Of a stretch of 64,000 bases of DNA, positions 35,162 to 46,357 are shown in pieces; position 1 is the stretch's first letter, and every line of letters begins with the position of its first letter. Under the pieces are notes generated by a model, which saw only the letters and a list, made by a program, of their open reading frames with translations, was not told the DNA's origin and did no database searches. The stretch covers positions 4,075,501 to 4,139,500 of the forward strand of contig NZ_CP029190.1 of assembly GCF_008642295.1 (NCBI RefSeq), given 5' to 3'. This DNA comes from Streptomyces venezuelae. Lineage in GTDB: Bacteria > Actinomycetota > Actinomycetes > Streptomycetales > Streptomycetaceae. Both the position numbers and the translations under genes were made by a program.

Positions 35162-35914
35162 ATGCCCCGTGAGACTGCGTACTTGCAGGTGGCTGACGCC
35201 CTCCGCGCCCGCATCGAGGCCGGGGAATGGCCGATTGGCGCGAAGCTGCCCTCCCGGGCCCGGTTCGCGCAGGAGTACTCCGTCGGCCAGAGCGTCGCGC
35301 AGCGTGCCATGGAGCGGCTGATCATCGAGGGGTTCCTGGAGGGGCGTGCCGGTTCCGGTACGTACGTCCGGCGCCCGCGCAAGCGGCTGCGGCTGGTGCG
35401 GTCGCGGCAGCGGGCCGGGCGGGCCGGGAGTCCGTTCCATGCCGAGGTGGCGGGGCTGGGGCGGGCGGGCAGCTGGGAGTCGCGCTCGGAAGCGCGGGTT
35501 CCGGCGCCGGAGCACATCGCGGCCCGGCTCGGTATCGCGCCCGGCGATCCATGTGTGAGGACCCGCTACGAGTTCCTGGCCGACGGCCGGCCCGTCCAGC
35601 TCTCCGAGTCCTGGGAACCGCTGGCCCTGACCGACCGCACGCCGGTGGCGCTGCCCGAGATGGGGCCGCTGGCGGGAGCCGGGGTCGTCGAGCGGATGCG
35701 GGCCATCGGGGTGTCGGTGGTCCGGGCGGTGGAGGTGCCGCGGCCGGCCCGTGCGGGCCGGGAGCAGGCCAATCTGCTGGGGATCAGCGTCGGCGATCTG
35801 ATCACCGAGATCGAGCGCACCTACTACGACGCCGCCGGGCGGGCTGTGGAGACCGCCGACATCGTGGTGGCGGACATCCGCTCGGAGATCGTTTACGAGT
35901 TTCCCGTCGAATGA
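35162..35914 (+). CDS. GntR-family regulator, HutC/UTRA subfamily
   Basis: A 250-residue regulator. The winged helix is at about 5-70 (YLQVADALRARIEAGEWPIGAKLPSRARFAQEYSVGQSVAQRAMERLIIEGFLEGRAGSGTYV). The UTRA effector domain covers 90-245 and has the typical ends (ARLGIAPGDPCVRTRYEFLADGRPVQLSESW and DIVVADIRSEIVYEF). It is divergent from two small genes. UTRA proteins bind small metabolites or, in integrative elements, control plasmid functions; no element genes are present here. The effector is unknown. Confidence 0.92.
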   Translation: MPRETAYLQVADALRARIEAGEWPIGAKLPSRARFAQEYSVGQSVAQRAMERLIIEGFLEGRAGSGTYVRRPRKRLRLVRSRQRAGRAGSPFHAEVAGLGRAGSWESRSEARVPAPEHIAARLGIAPGDPCVRTRYEFLADGRPVQLSESWEPLALTDRTPVALPEMGPLAGAGVVERMRAIGVSVVRAVEVPRPARAGREQANLLGISVGDLITEIERTYYDAAGRAVETADIVVADIRSEIVYEFPVE

Positions 35915-36021
35915 CGGCGGGCGCCGGCCGCGGGCGGCGGGCACGGGCGGCGGGCACGGGCGCGCCGCGCCGGGGCGAGGATATCGGGGGATTTTGTCCG
36001 ATTAGCGCGTATCTTCAGCCC

Positions 36022-36672
36022 ATGCCCACGCCCTTCGGATCCCGTGGCGGTATGGCGTTCAGCGCTGCTGAGCTGCGCGTGCTGCGGCGGTCTCTCGCCC
36101 ATGCCCTTCAGTCCTCCGCCGACCCCCTGACGGCCGCCGAGGTGCAGGGCTGCCTGCGGCTAGCCCAGGCCGTCGATGATGCCGTCGACGAGGCCGGGCG
36201 GCTCAGAGCCTTCCTGCTGGAGGACCTCCGGCGGTACCGGGATGCGCTGCCGGGGAGCCTGGGCGGGTACCTGGAGCTGCTGCAGGACGCCCTTGCCGCC
36301 GGATACGAGCCCGGGGCCGACGATCTGGCGGCGCTGCGGGCGCTGAGCCGGAATCCGGTGGCCGCGGCCCTGCTGGAGCGGGTGCGGGTGATCGCCGAGC
36401 GGTCCGTGCGGCGCCGGCTCGGCGCACCGGCACCGCGGACCCGGCTGCTGGCCCTTGCCGGGGGCCGTGGCGAGGACACGGAGAAGGGCACGGATCGGGG
36501 CAAGGAGAAGGGCGGGGACAACGGCGGGGACAAAGGCCGGGAGAAGGGGGACGAGGCCGGGAAGTCCCGGCCCGCGCCCTCGCCGGAGCGGCCCATTCCC
36601 ACCCCCGGCGAGGTGTTTCCGCCACGCCGCAAGCCGGCGCCGCCCCCGGCGGCTGCCCGCGCCGCCGGGTAG
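36022..36672 (+). CDS. Hypothetical protein with Lys/Gly/Asp-rich low-complexity tail
   Basis: A 216-residue protein. Residues 10-140 are helical and well coding (FSAAELRVLRRSLAHALQSSADPLTAAEVQGCLRLAQAVDDAVDEAGRL). From about 150 the sequence turns into repeated charged units (EKGTDRGKEKGGDNGGDKGREKGDEAGK), followed by a Pro-rich end. The ATG at 36022 follows a long open frame that is really the frame of the GntR shadow. I recognise no function; the tail looks like a disordered linker that varies by slippage. Confidence 0.7.
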   Translation: MPTPFGSRGGMAFSAAELRVLRRSLAHALQSSADPLTAAEVQGCLRLAQAVDDAVDEAGRLRAFLLEDLRRYRDALPGSLGGYLELLQDALAAGYEPGADDLAALRALSRNPVAAALLERVRVIAERSVRRRLGAPAPRTRLLALAGGRGEDTEKGTDRGKEKGGDNGGDKGREKGDEAGKSRPAPSPERPIPTPGEVFPPRRKPAPPPAAARAAG

Positions 36673-36686
36673 CTACGCTGGTGGGC

Positions 36687-36854
36687 ATGGACTACGTTTC
36701 CGCGCTCGTGCCCCCCGTCGTGATGGCCGTGTTCTTCATCGCTCTCGTCGTGACGATCGTGAAGAGCCAGGGCGGCAGCAACAAGGCCAAGGAAGATGCG
36801 GCGGTCGACGCCGTGGTGGCCCGGGCCGAGGCCGCCCGGCAGAAGCAGAAGTAG
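36687..36854 (+). CDS. 55-aa single-pass membrane protein
   Basis: Starts MDYVSALVPPVVMAVFFIALV, one hydrophobic helix covering about residues 5-25, then a charged cytoplasmic tail rich in Ala, Lys and Glu. ATG at 36687 with GGTGGG just upstream; stop TAG at 36852. Coding appears genuine from its third-position GC and clean membrane topology. It lies 14 bases after the preceding hypothetical gene and may be co-transcribed. Unknown function. Confidence 0.7.
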   Translation: MDYVSALVPPVVMAVFFIALVVTIVKSQGGSNKAKEDAAVDAVVARAEAARQKQK

Positions 36855-36986
36855 CGGCGGAAGCAGCTGCAATAGTGGTGAAGTCCTATGGACGGGCGCG
36901 ACCGCCTTTGGGTGGTGCGCCCGTTTTTCTTGGGGTGTCGGGCGAATAGCCGGGCAATTGCGGACATGCAGGACTATCGTGCTGTT

Positions 36987-37457
<471 letters not shown>

Positions 37458-37466
37458 CGTCCGGGC

Positions 37467-38015
37467 ATGGAAGATGATTCGCCCGTGCAGTCGGACAACG
37501 GTGCAAATGCAAAAGCAGTGACGATCCGGCGTGCCCGTACCGGTGATGTTCCCGCACTGCGCCGGCTCCTCGACCAGTACGTGCAGCAGCGGATCCTGCT
37601 CGACAAAGCCCCCGTGACCCTTTACGAGTCCATCCAGGAGTTCTGGGTGGCCGAACGCGAGGCGGACGGCCGGGTGGTCGGCTGCGGTGCTCTCCATGTG
37701 ATGTGGGAGGACCTTGCCGAAGTCCGCACGCTTGCCGTCGACCGGGAGTTGAAGGGCGGCGGAGTCGGTCACCGGGTGCTGGAGCGGCTCTTGCACACGG
37801 CCCGCGAGGTGGGTGTGCAGCGGGTATTCTGCCTGACCTTCGAAGTCGACTTCTTCGCGAAGCACGGCTTCGTGGAGATCGGTGAGACTCCGGTCGACAC
37901 GGATGTCTACACGGAGCTGCTGCGTTCCTATGACGAGGGTGTCGCGGAGTTCCTCGGTCTCGAACGAGTGAAGCCGAACACCCTGGGCAACAGCCGGATG
38001 CTTCTGCACCTCTGA
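37467..38015 (+). CDS. argA: ArgA-like amino-acid N-acetyltransferase (GNAT)
   Basis: A 182-residue single-domain GNAT protein. The acetyl-CoA loop is LAVDRELKGGGVGHRVLERLL (about 88-108). TIRRARTGDVPALRRLLDQYV and FEVDFFAKHGFVEI match the short N-acetylglutamate synthase group found in actinobacteria (Mycobacterium Rv2747 type), which lacks the kinase-like domain of classical ArgA. It would make N-acetylglutamate from glutamate to start arginine synthesis. It begins nine bases after the BlaI-like stop. No other arg gene is near, so the assignment rests on sequence alone. Confidence 0.78.
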   Translation: MEDDSPVQSDNGANAKAVTIRRARTGDVPALRRLLDQYVQQRILLDKAPVTLYESIQEFWVAEREADGRVVGCGALHVMWEDLAEVRTLAVDRELKGGGVGHRVLERLLHTAREVGVQRVFCLTFEVDFFAKHGFVEIGETPVDTDVYTELLRSYDEGVAEFLGLERVKPNTLGNSRMLLHL

Positions 38016-38157
38016 GCGATCAGATTGCACGCCCTATGTCCGAATCGCGCACGTTTCCCATCCAGTTGCGGTCCTGAACCTCTCCCGGGGGGTTTGTGTT
38101 TTTCCGGCAAAAGCGGTTTCCTTTCCGCGTACTGCATTTTCGATGAAAGGAAATCCG

Positions 38158-38493
38158 GTGGCGCAGAAGGTTCAGGTCCTTCTTGTCGACGACCTCGACG
38201 GTGGCACGGCGGACGAGACCGTCACGTTCGCGCTGGATGGCAAGACCTACGAGATCGACCTCACCAGCGCCAACGCGGAGAAGCTCCGCGGTGCGCTGGA
38301 GGAGTTCGTGAAGGCCGGTCGCCGCACGGGTGGCCGCGCCGCCGCGGGCCGCGCCAAGGGCCGGGCCGCCGCTTCGGCCGGCAGCCCGGACACTGCCGAA
38401 ATCCGCGCCTGGGCGAAGTCCCACGGTTACAACGTGAACGACCGCGGCCGGGTGCCCGCCGACATCCGCGAGGCCTACGAGAACAGGGGCTGA
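38158..38493 (+). CDS. lsr2: Lsr2 nucleoid-associated protein
   Basis: H-NS-like xenogeneic silencer that bridges and coats AT-rich DNA. A 111-residue protein: N-terminal dimerisation domain (AQKVQVLLVDDLDGGTADETVTFALDGKTYEIDL), a basic Ala/Gly/Arg linker, and the C-terminal DNA-binding domain (EIRAWAKSHGYNVNDRGRVPADIREAYENRG) with the minor-groove RGR motif. GTG at 38158 is preceded by GAAAGGA; the ATG at 38143 is probably not used. Its last 19 bases overlap the end of a convergent gene. lsr2 followed by clpC is the order I remember from Streptomyces and mycobacteria. Confidence 0.96.
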   Translation: MAQKVQVLLVDDLDGGTADETVTFALDGKTYEIDLTSANAEKLRGALEEFVKAGRRTGGRAAAGRAKGRAAASAGSPDTAEIRAWAKSHGYNVNDRGRVPADIREAYENRG

Positions 38494-39089
38494 CGCCCCA
38501 GCCCGGCGAGCCGGGCCCGGAGGCATTCCGTGGCCGCCGCTCCGACCAGCCGTACCAGGTCGGGCCCGGCGGTCCGCCCCGGAGCTGCCAGGGACGGCAG
38601 CAGCGCCTCGCACCCCGGCTCGGGGGGCCGCAACCACACCGCGGCCCCCCGAGGGCCGTGTCCGCCCGCCGTGAGGGCGCCAGGGCCCGCCGGGAGGCCG
38701 CCGGGCGGGACGGGAGCGGCCATCCGGCCGCCGGTACCCAGGGCGGTCAGCTCCAGGGGCACCCCGCCCCACTCCAGCCAGTCCAGCAGGCCGGGGAGCT
38801 CCTCCGCGCCGCCCGGGGCCACCAGAAAGCGCATCCGGTCCCCGGCCAGCGCCACCGGCCCGGTGGTGACCGGCCGGCGCAGCACCTCCGCACCCGCGTC
38901 CGCCGGCAGCTCCAGTACGTCGTACAGCTCGCCGGTGACCAGCAGCGCGGGCGGGCCGCCCGTGACCGGCCAGCCGAGCACCCGCTCGTACCAGCGGGCG
39001 TGATCGTCGCCCCGGACGGCATGGACGGCCTCGGCGCCCTCCGGGGCCACCCCCGGCAGCGGGACGGTGACAGGGGCGGTGGATGTCAT
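38475..39089 (-). CDS. SCO3374-like protein (prim-pol-like fragment?)
   Basis: A 204-residue protein that lies between lsr2 and clpC in Streptomyces. The core WYERVLGWPVTGGPPALLVTGELYDVLELPADAGAEVLRR resembles the N-terminal part of small bifunctional primase/polymerase proteins of streptomycetes. I do not see a complete catalytic site of that family, so a primase role is doubtful. The C-terminal half is rich in Gly, Ala and Pro and ends in ECLRARLAGLGRQPLFS. It overlaps the lsr2 3' end by 19 bases on the opposite strand. Its start lies in the large clpC upstream region. Confidence 0.7.
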   Translation of the reverse strand: MTSTAPVTVPLPGVAPEGAEAVHAVRGDDHARWYERVLGWPVTGGPPALLVTGELYDVLELPADAGAEVLRRPVTTGPVALAGDRMRFLVAPGGAEELPGLLDWLEWGGVPLELTALGTGGRMAAPVPPGGLPAGPGALTAGGHGPRGAAVWLRPPEPGCEALLPSLAAPGRTAGPDLVRLVGAAATECLRARLAGLGRQPLFS

Positions 39090-39194
39090 GTCGTGCGCAA
39101 CCCTCCGGGGACCCCGTGGGTTACGCAGCGCACCCGGACCGATGCGGAAAGTAAAGCTCCGCCCGGTCTCCGTCTCACATTGGGGACGCGTTCT

Positions 39195-39208
39195 GTTCGC
39201 CCTTAGCG
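39195..39208 (+). promoter_or_regulatory. Candidate ClgR box 1
   Basis: GTTCGC-CCTTA-GCG. ClgR, an activator of clp and lon genes in Streptomyces, is reported to recognise a GTTCGC-N5-GCG motif, and clpC is among its targets. This site is 336 bases upstream of the clpC start. Match by eye only. Confidence 0.5.
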
Positions 39209-39300
39209 GAGGGAACCGGTGCCGGGGGCATGGAGTGTCAGTGCCTGCGGGTAAGACATTCCTAGTGGATCGGGGCGACACGCTGATTTGACCGGCTCCC

Positions 39301-39314
39301 GTTCGCCATCGGCG
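39301..39314 (+). promoter_or_regulatory. Candidate ClgR box 2
   Basis: GTTCGC-CATCG-GCG, the same pattern as box 1 and 106 bases downstream of it. It begins eight bases after a possible -35 TTGACC. If the promoter call is right the box would lie in the promoter spacer, which is unusual for an activator, so either the promoter or the role needs checking. Confidence 0.5.
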
Positions 39315-39543
39315 TACTCATGTGACGGGTATCTGCCTGGCCTGCGGGAACATCGTCTCGCACCATCGGGTTGGAGCAGTTGTCGGCTGTTCAAGACGGG
39401 GAATCCTCGCTGAGATGTGGGGGTGAGCCTGGGACGGATGTCGGCAGTTGGAATGAGCTGTCCCGCCCCGCGGGACTAGCATGCGGAAGGACAGGGAGGG
39501 GACCGCCCCCTTACTGCCCGACCGCTCTGAGGAGCGATTAACG

Positions 39544-42069
<2,526 letters not shown>

Positions 42070-42087
42070 CGCTCCGGACGGCCCACA

Positions 42088-42131
42088 GGGGCGGCCCCGG
42101 GACCCATGGAGGTCCCGGGGCCGCCCCTTTT
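42088..42131 (+). terminator. clpC terminator
   Basis: A perfect 17-bp stem (42088-42104 with 42111-42127), loop CATGGA, followed by TTTT (42128-42131). One of the few sites in the window with the classical hairpin plus T-run. Confidence 0.92.
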
Positions 42132-42171
42132 GCCGTGCGCTGCCGTGCGAGGCCGTGCACGGCCAGGGGGA

Positions 42172-42188
42172 GGGACTTTGGTCCTGAA
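42172..42188 (+). promoter_or_regulatory. DevR/DosR-like box 1
   Basis: GGGACTTTGGTCCTGAA resembles the dormancy-regulator consensus GGGACTWWAGTCCCSAA with two differences. It is 260 bases upstream of the M23 start. Reading by eye; no matrix score available. Confidence 0.4.
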
Positions 42189-42279
42189 ACGGACATTCCG
42201 ATACCCCCCACCGGTGACAAGCCGCACAGAACAAATCGGACCTACGAGGGCATCTCGTAGATCCAATGGGGTATCCGCC

Positions 42280-42293
42280 GGGACCTTTGTCCC
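42280..42293 (+). promoter_or_regulatory. DevR/DosR-like box 2
   Basis: GGGAC-CTTT-GTCCC is a perfect five-base inverted repeat with a four-base centre, the arm and spacing pattern of DevR/DosR sites. It could equally be an RNA hairpin in the leader. Confidence 0.4.
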
Positions 42294-42446
42294 AGTACGG
42301 GGGCGGTCAAGAGGAGTGGGTGAATTGGTGCCCGCTACGAGGTTCCGTAGTAATTGAGGCCTTTGAGAAGTGGGCCGGACTCGGGTTACCAAAGATGAGC
42401 CGATTCCCCCGGCATTCCACTTACCCCGTCCTCGGAGGACTCACAC

Positions 42447-43061
42447 ATGTCTGCGAAGCCCTTCCGTAACACCCGCATCCGCACCGCCGTCGTCGCCACC
42501 GGTTTCGGTGCCGCCCTGGCCCTCGGAGCGGCCGGAACCGCTTTCGCCGACGAGGCCCCGCAGACCCCGCTCACCGCCAAGCTGGTCGCCGCCCAGGCCG
42601 ACGCCCAGGCGAAGCCGGCCGCCGACACCGCGCAGAAGGCCTCGGCCTGGAAGAAGCCGGTGAAGGGCTACACGCTCACCGCGACCTTCGGCAAGGGCGG
42701 CAACATGTGGACCAACAAGCACTCCGGCCAGGACTTCGCCGTCCCAGTCGGCACCCCGGTCAAGGCCGTCTCGGCCGGCACCGTGGTCAAGGCCGGCCCG
42801 AACGGCGGCGGTGACGGCCCGGCGTACGGCAACGCGATCGTGATCAAGCACGCCAACAACACGTACTCGCAGTACGCGCACCTGTCGAAGATCCAGGTCA
42901 AGATCGGCCAGAAGGTCGCGGCCGACAAGCAGATCGCCCTCTCCGGCAACACCGGAAACTCCAGCGGTCCGCACCTGCACTTCGAGATCCGCACCACCCC
43001 GAACTACGGCTCCGCCGTGAACCCGGTCGCCTTCCTGCGCGCCGCGGGCGTGACGATCTAA
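42447..43061 (+). CDS. Secreted M23-family peptidoglycan endopeptidase
   Basis: A 204-residue exported zinc peptidase. The signal peptide ends at AFA34 before Asp35. A short Ala-rich linker leads to the M23 (lysostaphin/LytM) domain with the zinc ligands His92 and Asp96 in KHSGQDFAVPVG and the HLH motif (176-178) in SGPHLHFEI, plus His145 in SQYAHLSK. There is no LysM or other wall-binding module. It probably trims peptide cross-links during growth or germination. ATG at 42447 with GGAGGA upstream. A long upstream region suggests extra regulation. Confidence 0.93.
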   Translation: MSAKPFRNTRIRTAVVATGFGAALALGAAGTAFADEAPQTPLTAKLVAAQADAQAKPAADTAQKASAWKKPVKGYTLTATFGKGGNMWTNKHSGQDFAVPVGTPVKAVSAGTVVKAGPNGGGDGPAYGNAIVIKHANNTYSQYAHLSKIQVKIGQKVAADKQIALSGNTGNSSGPHLHFEIRTTPNYGSAVNPVAFLRAAGVTI

Positions 43062-43076
43062 CCGGTACAGCAGCCG

Positions 43077-44240
43077 TCAGAGCCACGAGTGCGACGGCTT
43101 GACCTTCCGGTCGAGCTTGTTGTTCTTCAGCGCGGCCACCTGCTCCGGGGTGAGCGTCTGGTTCCACACCCGGACGTGGTCGAGCGGGCCGATCCAGGCG
43201 CCGCTCCAGATCCCGTGGTGCCGGGCCCGGCCCAGCTGCACCGGGCCCGGGCCGGACCAGATGCCGTTGGGCACCGCGGCCGTGCCGGCCGGCTTGTCGT
43301 CCACGTACAGGGCGATCGTCTTCTTCTCGGCGTCGTAGGTGCCGGTCAGCAGCACCCACTCCTTGACGCCGTTCGAGGCGTCGCCGACGGCCTGCACCGC
43401 CGTGGAGGCCGCGCCCTTGTCGCCGGTCTGCACCCGGAACACCCAGGACTTCTTGCCGCCCGACTCCTCGAAGCCCAGCTCGAAGGAGTACGAGAGCCCG
43501 TCGCCCTGGCTGATGGCCATCCGCGAGGCCCGCTCGGACACGTTGAACACGCGTGCCGAGACCGTGAAGCCCTTGGTGACGTCCACGGCCGGCTCGGCGC
43601 CCTGCGCGTAGGAGTTGGCGCTGCCCTTGAAGCGGGCCTCGCTCCGGTTGTCCAGCTTGGCCACGGAGGCGTCCGGACCGAGTGCGATGTGCAGCCTGCC
43701 ATTGCGGTCCCGCAGCAGATTGGGCTCGCCGTCCACCGTGGGCGAGTCGTCATCGCCCGCGGGCTTGTCGTCGCCGGAGCCGCCGCCCGTGGGGCTGGGC
43801 GAGCCCGATACCGCCACCGGCGGCGTCGGCGTGTCCTCCTCGGCGCCCTGCCACAGGAGCCAGCCACCGCCGCCCGCCGCGAGCACGACGGCCAGCACCG
43901 ACGCTCCGATGATCAGCGCCTTCTTCTTGCCGCGCCGGGACTCGTTGCGGTCCGCCAGGGCCTGCCAGTCCGGCTCGTCGGTGGACTGCAGCGGGAACGA
44001 CGGCGGCGGCTGCTGCTGCCAGTCCGGCTGCGGTGCGACCGGCGGGAACCCCGCGGACTCCGCGGGCAGCCCGGCGGCCCAGGCCTGCGGTTCGGGCTGC
44101 GGCTGCTGGTACGGGTTGGGCTGCCCGGCCTGCGGGTACCCGTATCCGCCGGGCGTCTGCCCCGCCGGGTATCCGTAGCCGCCGTTCCCCGTCGCCGGGT
44201 CGGGCTGCGGGCTGCTCGTGCGATCCGTACCGTCAGTCAT
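43077..44240 (-). CDS. LamG-domain membrane protein
   Basis: A 387-residue single-pass protein. Residues 1-105 are cytoplasmic and rich in Gly, Tyr, Pro and Gln (YGYPAGQTPGGYGYPQAG), followed by a basic patch (SRRGKKK) and one membrane helix (about 107-129). An acidic Ser/Thr/Pro linker leads to an extracytoplasmic concanavalin-A/LamG jelly-roll domain (about 190-380), with LYVDDKPAGTA and WIGPLDHVRVWNQTLTPEQVAAL as typical ends. It probably binds a glycan or protein at the wall. It is convergent with the M23 peptidase gene (15-base gap) and lies just downstream of cseC. Confidence 0.85.
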   Translation of the reverse strand: MTDGTDRTSSPQPDPATGNGGYGYPAGQTPGGYGYPQAGQPNPYQQPQPEPQAWAAGLPAESAGFPPVAPQPDWQQQPPPSFPLQSTDEPDWQALADRNESRRGKKKALIIGASVLAVVLAAGGGGWLLWQGAEEDTPTPPVAVSGSPSPTGGGSGDDKPAGDDDSPTVDGEPNLLRDRNGRLHIALGPDASVAKLDNRSEARFKGSANSYAQGAEPAVDVTKGFTVSARVFNVSERASRMAISQGDGLSYSFELGFEESGGKKSWVFRVQTGDKGAASTAVQAVGDASNGVKEWVLLTGTYDAEKKTIALYVDDKPAGTAAVPNGIWSGPGPVQLGRARHHGIWSGAWIGPLDHVRVWNQTLTPEQVAALKNNKLDRKVKPSHSWL

Positions 44241-44300
44241 GGCACGGATGCTAGAACATCAGACTTGTCGGATGAACGGCCGCCGGTACCGAAACGGACT

Positions 44301-44324
44301 CGACCGGCCCGCGTAGGCCGGTCG
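44301..44324 (-). terminator. Hairpin after cseC
   Basis: Perfect 9-bp arms CGACCGGCC (44301-44309) and GGCCGGTCG (44316-44324), loop CGCGTA, lying ten bases beyond the cseC stop on the minus strand. Probable end of the sigE-cse transcript. Confidence 0.7.
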
Positions 44325-44333
44325 GTACGAACC

Positions 44334-45643
44334 TCACACCGGCAGCTGGAGAATCGGGAAACTGCCGGTCGCGGTCGGTGCGTGTTCCGGCAGCCACAGC
44401 ACCGCCACCGCGCCCGCCGCCTCGCCCGCCCGGTCCTGCCCGCCCGGTCCGGCGACATTACGGAACGTCAGGCGGGCCCCCAATACCCGGGCTTGACCGG
44501 CCGCAATGGTCAGCCCCAGCCCGTGGCCCACGCCCGCGCGGTCGGTCGAGCCGGTGCGGAACCGGCTCGGTCCCTCGCGCAGCAGGGCTTCCGGGAAACC
44601 GGGCCCGTGGTCCCGTACGCGTACCACCCGGCCCTCGACGTCCACTTCGACCGGCGCCCTGCCATAGCGGGCGGCGTTGGCGAGGAGGTTGCCCAGGATC
44701 CGCTCCAGCCGGCGCGGGTCGGTGCTGACGATCTCGTCCGCGACGATCCGGATGGTGGCCTCCGGCATCAGCGAGGCCACCCGCCGGCTGACGAACTCGC
44801 CCAGGGCCACGTCCTGGAGCTCGGCCCGCTCGGACGCGCTGTCCAGCCGGGCCACTTCCAGTACGTCCTCGACCAGTACCCGCATCGCCTGGGCCCGGTC
44901 CCGTACCAGCTCGGTGGGGCGGCCGGGCGGGAGCAGTTCCGCGGCCGTCAGCAGCCCGGTCACCGGGGTGCGCAGTTCGTGCGCGATATCGGCGGTGACG
45001 CGGCGTTCGGCCTCCAGCCGTTCCTGGAGGGCATCGGCCATGGCGTCCACGGCCCGTGCCAGATCGTCGGTTTCGTCCCGGACCACCCCGCCGACCGCGT
45101 CCCGCACCCGGACGTCGGGGTCGCCGTGCGCCACCCGCGTCGCGGCAGCCGCCGCCTTGCGCAGCCTCCGCGAGATCTGCCCGCCGATGAGCACGCCGAG
45201 TGCGGAGCCGCCGATGACCACCGCGAGCGAGCCGATGACCAGGGCCTGGTCCAGGTCGCGCATCATGTCGGCGCTCTCCCGGAACTGGCTGTGGATGGAC
45301 AGCACCTGCCCGTTGCCGAGCGGCACCGCCGCCCACACCTCGGGAAGCGCGCGCCCGTTCTCCTGGACGTAGGTACCGCGCCGCCCGCCGCGTGCCTTGT
45401 CCCGCAGCGGGGCGGGCAGCTCGGGGTCGTTGATCTTGGCGCCCATCATCGGCTTGCGGCCGGCGTCGGCGTTGCGCGAGATGAACTGCACGCGGTCCAG
45501 CTGGACATTGCGCTGGTTGTCGAGCATCGACACCCGGGCGGCGCTGTGCACCACCAGGCTGAGCGCGAGCGCGATGAGGGCGCCCACGGCGGCGATGGCG
45601 AGTGTGATCTTCCAGCGGATGCCGGTGCGCAGAGTGAAGCGCT

Positions 45644-45647
<4 letters not shown>
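44334..45647 (-). CDS. cseC: Sensor histidine kinase CseC
   Basis: Membrane kinase of the SigE envelope-stress system. The 437-residue protein has an N-terminal helix (about 13-35), an extracytoplasmic loop of about 100 residues, a second helix (about 135-160), a HAMP linker, the H-box IAHELRTPVTGLL, and HATPase motifs (NLLANAARYG, VRDHGPGFP, GVGHGLGLTIA). Its start overlaps the cseB stop by four bases. In Streptomyces coelicolor the orthologue responds to cell-wall antibiotics and phosphorylates CseB; the gene order sigE-cseA-cseB-cseC here is identical. Confidence 0.94.
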
Positions 45648-46342
<695 letters not shown>

Positions 46343-46357
46343 TGCGGAAGCCTCGCC

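Larger units (their letters stand above)
39090..39543. promoter_or_regulatory. 454-bp clpC upstream region
   Basis: No gene is supported here. The region contains the divergent start of the SCO3374-like gene and the clpC promoter. Two GTTCGC-N5-GCG boxes (39195-39208 and 39301-39314) and a possible -35 TTGACC at 39288-39293 are seen. A GAGGAG ribosome-binding site lies about 13 bases before the clpC ATG at 39544. Confidence 0.6.
42132..42446 (+). promoter_or_regulatory. Long upstream/leader region of the M23 peptidase gene
   Basis: No gene is supported in these 315 bases. It starts with repeated GCCGTGC units (42132-42163), then has two GGGAC-N4-GTCC(C) palindromes, a stem CTACGAG (42242-42248) with CTCGTAG (42254-42260), and a partial copy CTACGAGG near 42335 that can pair with CGTAG further on. 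Several mutually exclusive pairings look possible, as in a structured 5' leader. The canonical c-di-AMP (ydaO) core sequence is not present. Confidence 0.5.

Noticed and set aside
34492..36672. Remnant of an integrative element of the pSAM2 type, because of a GntR regulator with small neighbours
   Set aside because: No integrase, excisionase, TraB-like or Spd genes and no att-like tRNA sequence are near; the base composition does not differ noticeably.
42132..42446. c-di-AMP (ydaO-type) riboswitch upstream of the M23 peptidase
   Set aside because: Such riboswitches are common before Streptomyces wall-hydrolase genes, so I looked for the conserved core (including an AGCTAAC segment), but it is not present. 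A divergent version cannot be excluded without a covariance search.
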